Made by a program: the position numbers and the translations under genes
Part shown: positions 1 through 6,247 of the stretch, piece after piece
Numbering within the stretch: the first letter of the stretch is position 1
How the letters are laid out: every line of letters begins with the position of its first letter
Source of the DNA: Fidelibacterota bacterium
GTDB lineage: Bacteria > Marinisomatota > SORT01
Assembly: GCA_022563775.1 (NCBI GenBank)
Contig: JADFMS010000071.1
Location: 1 to 6,247, forward strand
Length of the DNA: 6,247 nt
Reading direction: 5' to 3'
The notes under the pieces: model-generated
Told to the model about the DNA's origin: nothing
The model's input: only the letters and a program-made list of their open reading frames with translations
Databases searched by the model: none

Positions 1-348
1 ATCAGGCCAGAACATCATTCTATTCGGCTCTATCGCTGCTTCCGCGACCTGCTTACCCGCCGCTATACGCTTATCGTTGTTAACCGCCTGCAACATAGCC
101 AACCATGTGAAAAAGAAAATGAGGAATATCAATCCAACAATAGGAACGTTATCAGGCTTGGTCACTATTAGCAGAAAGTTTGCGTCGAATAGGCTTAAAA
201 TAAAAAAGAGTGCCGACGAAACTCCCACTACTATCATTGCTTTTCCTGACCAGAAAATTTCAGAATACTTAAAGCTCGTGAATAATATTATCACCAATAG
301 TGTAAAAAGAATCGGCGGGTCTGAGATCACATTAATTATATCTTTCAT
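1..348 (-). CDS. Cytochrome b C-terminal (subunit IV-like) protein, 3' end cut by window edge
   Basis: The first 116 codons are present and the frame is open at the left edge. I read this as the C-terminal half of a split cytochrome b, the membrane subunit that completes the quinol-oxidising site. Three hydrophobic segments are visible, at about residues 11-26, 37-62 and 69-89. A KPDNVPI stretch (64-70) precedes the third, a charged NNDKRIAAGK loop follows, and FWPD (113-116) matches the point where PetD-type subunits begin (WPNDLLY). The diagnostic PEWY/KAPWY quinol-site motif lies beyond the window, so the call rests on position after cytochrome b and on this partial resemblance. The ATG sits 18 nt after the cytochrome b stop, with AGGAG 12 nt upstream, and no in-frame start lies between stop and ATG. 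The first two membrane segments look like an extension relative to plain PetD. Confidence 0.68.
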   Translation of the reverse strand, partial: MKDIINVISDPPILFTLLVIILFTSFKYSEIFWSGKAMIVVGVSSALFFILSLFDANFLLIVTKPDNVPIVGLIFLIFFFTWLAMLQAVNNDKRIAAGKQVAEAAIEPNRMMFWPD

Positions 349-366
349 ATCTAAAATGCTCTCCTG

Positions 367-1209
367 TTACATAGGTCCGGAGATGTTTCCATCTTTACGG
401 ATTCTGAAAAAATGTAGCGCCATTAAAATGATGACAACAAATGGTAACGCAACACAATGAAGCACATAAAATCGTAAAAGTGTCGCCTCACCGACAAAAC
501 GTCCACCGAGTAAAGCAAACCTTACGTCATTTCCCGCATGTACGAGCGAGATACCACCGATTTGGAGGAGTGACGCCCCGGGACCTTCATGTCCAAGGAA
601 AGGTGTTGCCCGAGCCATGTTGGTACCTACCGTCACCGCCCATATGGCGAGCTGATCCCATGGAAGAAGATATCCCGTGAAGCTTAATAATAGCGTCAAA
701 ACCAACAGTATAACACCTACTCCCCAGTTAAACTCGCGCGGTGGTTTGTAGGAACCTGTCATAAATACCCTGAACATATGAAGCCAAACGGTGATTACCA
801 TTAAATGTGCTGTCCAGCGATGAAGTTCTCGCATGATACCGAGCGGAACTTGCTCGCGAAGATCTACAATATCCATATATGCGTATTCAACCGTAGGTCT
901 ATAATAAAACATTAACAGGATTCCGGTGACAGTCAATACCATAAACAAAAAGAACGATAATCCACCCATGCACCATGTATATCTTAATCGTACGGCATGT
1001 CGCCGCGTGCGCGCGGGATGTAAATGCAGCCATAACGAATTTAACACTACAAGAAGTCTCGAACGTCTCGTTTTGGGTATCCCTGTTCGAAAATAGGATT
1101 TCGCTACTTGTGATTCAGCCAGTTGTTTCCAGACGGATTTCTTCTTTTTCTTAGGAGCCGCTTCAGGAGCTTCTGTCGTGCTCCCTTTTTCTAAATTCTC
1201 GTCAGCCAT
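367..1209 (-). CDS. Cytochrome b N-terminal subunit (b6-like) of a quinol:cytochrome c oxidoreductase
   Basis: This 280-residue membrane subunit carries the two b hemes of a bc/b6f-type complex. Residues 1-60 form a cytoplasmic, Ala/Lys-rich extension. Four membrane helices follow at about 80-102, 122-150, 160-182 and 243-268. Heme ligands are His130 (LHRW), His144 (LHMFRV), His251 and His266. The second pair is 15 apart as in cytochrome b6, where mitochondrial cytochrome b has 14. Cys80 in YTWCMGG aligns with the b6 cysteine that covalently binds heme ci. PWDQ (184-187), LLRFY and the ending [11 protein letters not shown] are b6-family signatures. Compared with b6, about 20 extra residues lie before the fourth helix (roughly 207-240). 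The gene follows the Rieske gene by 29 bp, with AAGGA about 12 nt before the ATG. It lacks the C-terminal cytochrome b domain, which the next gene supplies. Identification is firm; the donor being menaquinol is inferred. Confidence 0.95.
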   Translation of the reverse strand: MADENLEKGSTTEAPEAAPKKKKKSVWKQLAESQVAKSYFRTGIPKTRRSRLLVVLNSLWLHLHPARTRRHAVRLRYTWCMGGLSFFLFMVLTVTGILLMFYYRPTVEYAYMDIVDLREQVPLGIMRELHRWTAHLMVITVWLHMFRVFMTGSYKPPREFNWGVGVILLVLTLLLSFTGYLLPWDQLAIWAVTVGTNMARATPFLGHEGPGASLLQIGGISLVHAGNDVRFALLGGRFVGEATLLRFYVLHCVALPFVVIILMALHFFRIRKDGNISGPM

Positions 1210-1238
1210 TCTTTATCTCATTCCTTTTAAATAATAAC

Positions 1239-1826
1239 CTATACCTTTAAAAAACTATCGGGGTCTTTCCACTGACCCTTTTCATATTGAAACTTACGAT
1301 TTTTGTCTACTAAAATCTGTCCGTCTTCTGCGTAACTTATCATATAACGTTCTAATGGTCGTGGAGCGGGACCTTCAAAGTTTATGCCTGTTTTATAGAA
1401 TCCGCTGCCGTGGCACGGACATTTGAATTTCGCTTCCGCTCCGAGCCAGTTAGGCGTGCACCCGAGATGGGTACACACAGTACTCAGAGCGAAAATTCCT
1501 TCTGAATTCCGAACGAGCCAGACTCCGAATGATTCTTTGAACCGCTCATCGACCGCGCCGATAATATAGTCTTCAGGATAACCCGCTTTGAACGTAAGCG
1601 GAGGCTCGAACAGCACATTTGGAAAGAAGAACCTACCTATCGCAGCTGCCATACCAAGTGTTGCCGCTGTAAAAGAGAGCCACGCAAGCCCCATCCAGGA
1701 GAAAAAACTCCTCCGGTCAACTTGTTTCTTTACCGGTTTTGGAGGTTCTGTTTTTACTACTGTTTCACCCTTAGTCTCTTCAATCGGAACTTCATTTTCA
1801 CTTCTATTTGGAACATTTTCGGTCAT
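1239..1826 (-). CDS. Rieske 2Fe-2S iron-sulfur protein of the bc complex
   Basis: A 195-residue membrane-anchored protein that takes one electron from quinol and delivers it to the c-type cytochrome on the outer face of the membrane. Residues 1-36 are a charged, Pro-rich cytoplasmic tail. DRRSFFS (37-43) is a twin-arginine-like motif directly before the single membrane helix (about 44-66), which fits Tat-dependent insertion of the folded cluster domain. Cluster box I is CTHLGC (118-123) and box II is CPCHGS (136-141). By family precedent the ligands are Cys118, His120, Cys136 and His139, with a Cys123-Cys138 disulfide. GPAP (152-155) is the conserved proline loop. Phe143 stands where high-potential Rieske proteins have the tyrosine that hydrogen-bonds the cluster, suggesting a low-potential menaquinol enzyme. 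The gene starts 22 bp after the HEAT gene, with GGAG 10 nt upstream of its ATG. Confidence 0.96.
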   Translation of the reverse strand: MTENVPNRSENEVPIEETKGETVVKTEPPKPVKKQVDRRSFFSWMGLAWLSFTAATLGMAAAIGRFFFPNVLFEPPLTFKAGYPEDYIIGAVDERFKESFGVWLVRNSEGIFALSTVCTHLGCTPNWLGAEAKFKCPCHGSGFYKTGINFEGPAPRPLERYMISYAEDGQILVDKNRKFQYEKGQWKDPDSFLKV

Positions 1827-1848
1827 ATCTCACATTCTCCGTGAATCT

Positions 1849-2742
1849 TTATCCATTTCCTTCAAACATATTCAGAGCCTCTATTGCTGCTTGCCTGACT
1901 TTCATGTTAGGGTCGGAATCTTTTAGATCGGCAAGCCTCTCTTTTAAGGTTTCAACCTGAAGAGCTCCAATAGCATACACCGCTGATTTGATTGTCTCTT
2001 CTTTCAATATTTCATCCATTTGTCCATGCCCGCTAAGATAATTCCGGTCTAACATCAATTCTAAGATGTCTTTTCCGGCACTGTCGCCCAATTTTGCCAA
2101 CGACAATGCGGCATTCCATTTAACATCATCAACCGGGTCCGAAAGAGCAGCTCGTAATCCTGACTTTGAGCCGTCCTCGTCCAAGCTGCCGAGAAGATGA
2201 GCAGCTAGCTTTCTCATGCCCGGATCGGGATCATTCAAATATTCTAAGACTTTTTCTTGTAATCCCTTTACTCTAAGCTTTCCAAGAGACCAAAGGGCAT
2301 ATAACCGGGTTTCGTCATCGGCGTCTTCAGTTGCATCCCACAAACTTTTAATGCTTCTCGGGTCAGAAAGATATCCTAAAGTAAGGGTCAAATATCTGCG
2401 AATCCTTGGATCATCATTTTTTGTGTTCTCATATATTGCCAAGAGCTCTCTGATAAATCTATCTTCAAATGGCTTATCAGCATCCGCCCGCATTATCTTC
2501 GAAAGCATATACGCTGAGTGCCACCTGTTGTTAACCCCGCCTATTTTAATGCTTTCCAGATAATCATACCGAGTCTTTGACTCAGAAAAGAAAAATGTGA
2601 ATATAAAAAATACACCGATTGCGACTGCAGCAATTAAAAACGGCGTTATGAAAAGTTTTGCAAAATCGCCCCAATTCCCAATCCCGTCACTGATGGGCAT
2701 TCCGCTTCGTTGCAGAGGATTACTTCCCTGGTTTTCTTCCAT
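1849..2742 (-). CDS. Membrane-anchored HEAT-repeat protein, first gene of the bc-complex operon
   Basis: A 297-residue protein of unknown function. A short polar N-terminus (1-27) precedes one hydrophobic segment (about 29-52), so the rest should sit on one face of the membrane. From about residue 72 to the end there are six or seven helical HEAT-like repeats. Recognisable helix B segments include WHSAYMLSKI (74-83), TLTLGYLSDP (119-128), LYALWSLGKL (147-156), LAAHLLGSLD (179-188), WNAALSLAKLGD (209-220), SAVYAIGAL (253-261) and VRQAAIEAL (282-290). Such solenoids bind other proteins and have no catalytic residues. A TAG codon sits immediately before the ATG in frame, fixing the start; the SD is weak (AAGG, 5 nt). 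It is the first gene after the promoter and lies 22 bp from the Rieske gene. I infer an assembly, stability or accessory role in the complex; this is not shown by sequence. Confidence 0.85.
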   Translation of the reverse strand: MEENQGSNPLQRSGMPISDGIGNWGDFAKLFITPFLIAAVAIGVFFIFTFFFSESKTRYDYLESIKIGGVNNRWHSAYMLSKIMRADADKPFEDRFIRELLAIYENTKNDDPRIRRYLTLTLGYLSDPRSIKSLWDATEDADDETRLYALWSLGKLRVKGLQEKVLEYLNDPDPGMRKLAAHLLGSLDEDGSKSGLRAALSDPVDDVKWNAALSLAKLGDSAGKDILELMLDRNYLSGHGQMDEILKEETIKSAVYAIGALQVETLKERLADLKDSDPNMKVRQAAIEALNMFEGNG

Positions 2743-2773
2743 CTATGCCTTGCCTGACCAATCCTGATTTATT

Positions 2774-2804
2774 AAGATTAAGAACCTTATTCTTTATAAA
2801 TCTT
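2774..2804 (-). repeat. AT-rich interrupted inverted repeat in the leader of the bc operon
   Basis: Read on the minus strand, AAGATT (2804-2799) and AAGAA (2794-2790) pair with TTCTT and AATCTT (2784-2774). This gives an 11-bp stem interrupted by a TATA bulge on one side, with a 5-nt loop TAAGG. It lies about 30 nt upstream of the HEAT gene start. It is too AT-rich for a terminator and has no following T tract. In such an AT-rich stretch it may be chance. Confidence 0.3.
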
Positions 2805-2830
2805 TAGTTTAAAACCTCTCTTACCCTACA

Positions 2831-2855
2831 GTAAATAATTCCTATAATCATTTAC
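2831..2855 (-). promoter_or_regulatory. 25-bp dyad just downstream of the promoter, possible operator or leader hairpin
   Basis: The arms are GTAAATAATT (2831-2840) and AATCATTTAC (2846-2855), separated by CCTAT. They are complementary at 9 of 10 positions, and the remaining pair becomes G-U in RNA, so the transcript could form an uninterrupted 10-bp hairpin with a 5-nt loop. The dyad falls at roughly +16 to +40 of the predicted transcript. That is a typical place for a repressor site or a 5' stabilising hairpin. It does not match the FNR/CRP half sites I know. Confidence 0.45.
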
Positions 2856-2876
2856 ATCTATGAATTTAAGAGAATA

Positions 2877-2905
2877 AATATACATAGTCGTGAATCTTTT
2901 GTCAA
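2877..2905 (-). promoter_or_regulatory. Sigma70-type promoter for the HEAT-Rieske-cytochrome b operon
   Basis: On the minus strand a perfect -35 hexamer TTGACA (2905-2900) is followed by exactly 17 bp and then TATATT (2882-2877), which is one mismatch from TATAAT. Initiation would be near 2870, giving a leader of about 130 nt before the HEAT gene ATG. The site is intergenic, upstream of the operon and downstream of the response-regulator gene, which strengthens the call. No alternative element of this quality is visible in the gap. In the remainder up to the response-regulator stop I see no convincing intrinsic terminator: a GC-rich AACGGCGG is followed by a T run but lacks a real stem. Confidence 0.75.
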
Positions 2906-3019
2906 GAAGGAATTATACACAATACCGAAGATTTTATCGTTCATTTTAAAAAAATTCAAACCGCCGTTCTATGAGTGAAAATTGAGTAATTTTGTGAATG
3001 AGGTGGAATATAATCAAGT

Positions 3020-4192
3020 CTAAGCGAGCTGTTTCATCGCTTCTTCGATTGAGTCTGAAGTTGATACATTAACGGTTTCTTTAAATTCAATGAATGCTTT
3101 ATAGACTTTCTCTGACTTCAACACAAAGTTTACATTTATCCCCATTCTCGTTTGGTAATTTGTGAATCGCGACAGATGTTGAATCTCCTCCAATTCTATT
3201 GTCTCCAATAACGACAGATCAATTATAAATTTCTTTACCCCGTTCTTACTCATCTCCTCCACCAATCGAGTCACTTCCTTTCCGGCAGCTACCGTGTCTA
3301 CCGGCTTTCTTTTGAGAATTGTGATGTCATTCTCTGCCGAGATAACTTCTATCAGATTCACTTCAAAGGTCTCGTTGAATAAATTTAGAAGATCTTCCGG
3401 ATTTTCAGGTTTTTTAATACAGTCTATTATTCCCTGATTCCGATATTTATCAATTTCGCTCTGTTCTAATTCTCCGCTATAATATATATATGGTTTTAAA
3501 ATTCTATTTTTATCAATGCTGTTCAGCGTGCTGCACAGCTTTCCCGCATTAAGCAAATTCAGGCGTTTATGCTCTGCAAGTATAAATTCGGAAAATGATG
3601 ATACAAAGTATTCTTGCAAATCGTCAATAGAATCAACGACATTGATTTTATAAATCTCAGGCAGTCCTGAACGGATCTCTTCATGAAAATTTGCATTAGC
3701 AGATAACAGTAATAAATAAGTATGTCCGTCAAGCGGCTTTTTGAAGCCCCCCTCTGTGGCATTCGACACCTCTTCACTCTGAAGAGCTCTCACAATTCTA
3801 TTGACCAGCTGTTTGGGGGTTGCTGGTTTTATTATGTAATCCACCGCCCCTAATGCAAGCGCCGCTTGAACTTGCTTAATCTCTGAATGCGCTGAAACCA
3901 TAATGACTTGTATATCATCTAACTCCGCTATCTCTCTCTTCTTTTGAAGAACTTCGATGCCATTGATTTTCGGCATCATCAAATCGAGCAGCACAACATC
4001 AGGATGGAATTCTATCATCATTTTCAACCCCTCAATTCCATCCTCAACGGCCTGAATTTCGTAACCGAACTCCCTCAAGATCTTTTTTGATATGGAACGG
4101 GCATACTTATCATCATCGATTACAAGAATTTTTTTCCCGACTCCGATGCTCCTCAGATGACTTATATCTTCTGTATCGAATCTTGCCTTCAT
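3020..4192 (-). CDS. Response-regulator-like protein: receiver, degenerate receiver, STAS-like domain
   Basis: A 390-residue soluble protein. Residues 20-137 are a complete receiver domain: acidic Asp26/Asp27, phosphoacceptor Asp70 (VVLLDLMMP), switch Ser100 and Lys122 (IIKPA), so phosphorylation by a histidine kinase is expected. Residues about 157-275 have the same rhythm and keep a KKP near 260-262. However, the acidic pair is replaced by SAN and the phosphoacceptor position appears to be Glu207, making it a pseudo-receiver. Residues about 281-390 resemble STAS/anti-anti-sigma domains (FIIDLSLLETIELEEI, then VNFVLKSEKV and a final SIEEAMKQL), but the usual DSSG phosphoserine site is absent. 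No DNA-binding, GGDEF or kinase domain is present, so output is probably by protein contact. A TGA immediately precedes the ATG in frame, and no SD lies close to it. It sits 56 bp after ligA on the same strand. The receiver call is firm; the STAS call is moderate. Confidence 0.88.
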   Translation of the reverse strand: MKARFDTEDISHLRSIGVGKKILVIDDDKYARSISKKILREFGYEIQAVEDGIEGLKMMIEFHPDVVLLDLMMPKINGIEVLQKKREIAELDDIQVIMVSAHSEIKQVQAALALGAVDYIIKPATPKQLVNRIVRALQSEEVSNATEGGFKKPLDGHTYLLLLSANANFHEEIRSGLPEIYKINVVDSIDDLQEYFVSSFSEFILAEHKRLNLLNAGKLCSTLNSIDKNRILKPYIYYSGELEQSEIDKYRNQGIIDCIKKPENPEDLLNLFNETFEVNLIEVISAENDITILKRKPVDTVAAGKEVTRLVEEMSKNGVKKFIIDLSLLETIELEEIQHLSRFTNYQTRMGINVNFVLKSEKVYKAFIEFKETVNVSTSDSIEEAMKQLA

Positions 4193-4210
4193 TCAGTTAT
4201 GATAACTCAT
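4193..4210 (-). CDS. Possible five-codon leader ORF abutting the response-regulator start
   Basis: Read on the minus strand, ATG AGT TAT CAT AAC TGA (MSYHN) ends directly against the response-regulator ATG, in the same frame. GGAAG lies 10 nt upstream of this mini-ORF and is the only SD-like sequence in the gap. The GGAAG sits inside a small dyad, TATCTT-GG-AAGATA. Ribosomes could initiate here and restart on the adjacent ATG. The pattern may be chance. Confidence 0.25.
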   Translation of the reverse strand: MSYHN

Positions 4211-4248
4211 TTTAAAATATCTTCCAAGATAAATAGAATTCGTATAGG

Positions 4249-6247
<1,999 letters not shown>

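Noticed and set aside
77..680. Two plus-strand open frames of 127 and 79 codons opposite the cytochrome b genes
   Set aside because: They lie antisense to well-identified membrane subunits, have unremarkable composition with no recognisable domain, and no promoter or SD supports them.
1588..2563. Plus-strand open frames of 112 and 115 codons opposite the Rieske and HEAT genes
   Set aside because: Shadows of the real minus-strand genes; no family resemblance and Ser/Leu-rich translations typical of antisense frames.
2804..2851. A 15-residue ORF in the leader of the bc operon (ATG at 2851)
   Set aside because: It has no SD, overlaps the dyad, and its peptide (starting MIIGIIYC) has no attenuator-like codon run.
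2912..2917. A perfect TATAAT upstream of the called promoter
   Set aside because: The hexamer 17 bp upstream is ACGATA, a poor -35, while the adjacent TTGACA-17-TATATT is far better.
2941..3000. Possible intrinsic terminator after the response-regulator gene
   Set aside because: The T run follows AACGGCGG, which gives only a 3-bp stem; the AAAATT-ACTC-AATTTT palindrome nearby is AT-only and lacks a T tract.

Overview
All six genes in this window lie on the minus strand, so the gene order below runs from high to low coordinates. The organism looks like a Gram-negative, menaquinone-using bacterium of moderate to low GC. This rests on a bc complex with split cytochrome b, a Rieske protein of likely low potential, and NAD-dependent DNA ligase. 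The sequence style recalls FCB-group or deltaproteobacterial/Nitrospinota-type genomes, but I cannot assign a phylum without a search.

Region 1 (about 4193-6247): ligA, the replicative NAD-dependent DNA ligase, is nearly complete. Its frame is still open at the right edge, so its true start is outside the window. Region 2 (3020-4192): a 390-residue response-regulator-like protein follows 56 bp downstream. It combines an intact receiver domain, a degenerate second receiver and a C-terminal STAS-like domain, and carries no DNA-binding or enzymatic output domain that I recognise. A five-codon ORF with the only visible Shine-Dalgarno abuts its start codon.

Region 3 (2743-3019): a 277-bp intergenic stretch. 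It holds a strong sigma70-type promoter (TTGACA, 17 bp, TATATT) reading left, then a roughly 130-nt AT-rich leader with two inverted repeats. Region 4 (1-2742): a tightly spaced operon for a quinol:cytochrome c oxidoreductase. In transcription order it encodes a membrane-anchored HEAT-repeat protein, a Rieske 2Fe-2S protein, a b6-like cytochrome b N-terminal subunit, and the start of a cytochrome b C-terminal (subunit IV-like) protein cut by the left edge. Cytochrome b carries all four heme b histidines with b6-type spacing, plus the cysteine that binds heme ci in b6f complexes.

Together the Region 4 genes would oxidise (mena)quinol at the cytoplasmic membrane and pass electrons to periplasmic acceptors while translocating protons. 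The HEAT protein is the unexplained member, possibly an assembly factor or accessory subunit. The most notable items are the HEAT protein heading the operon, the heme ci cysteine in a cytochrome b with a 20-residue insertion, the receiver/pseudo-receiver/STAS architecture, and the dyad just after the operon promoter. I see no mobile element, CRISPR array, tRNA or rRNA.
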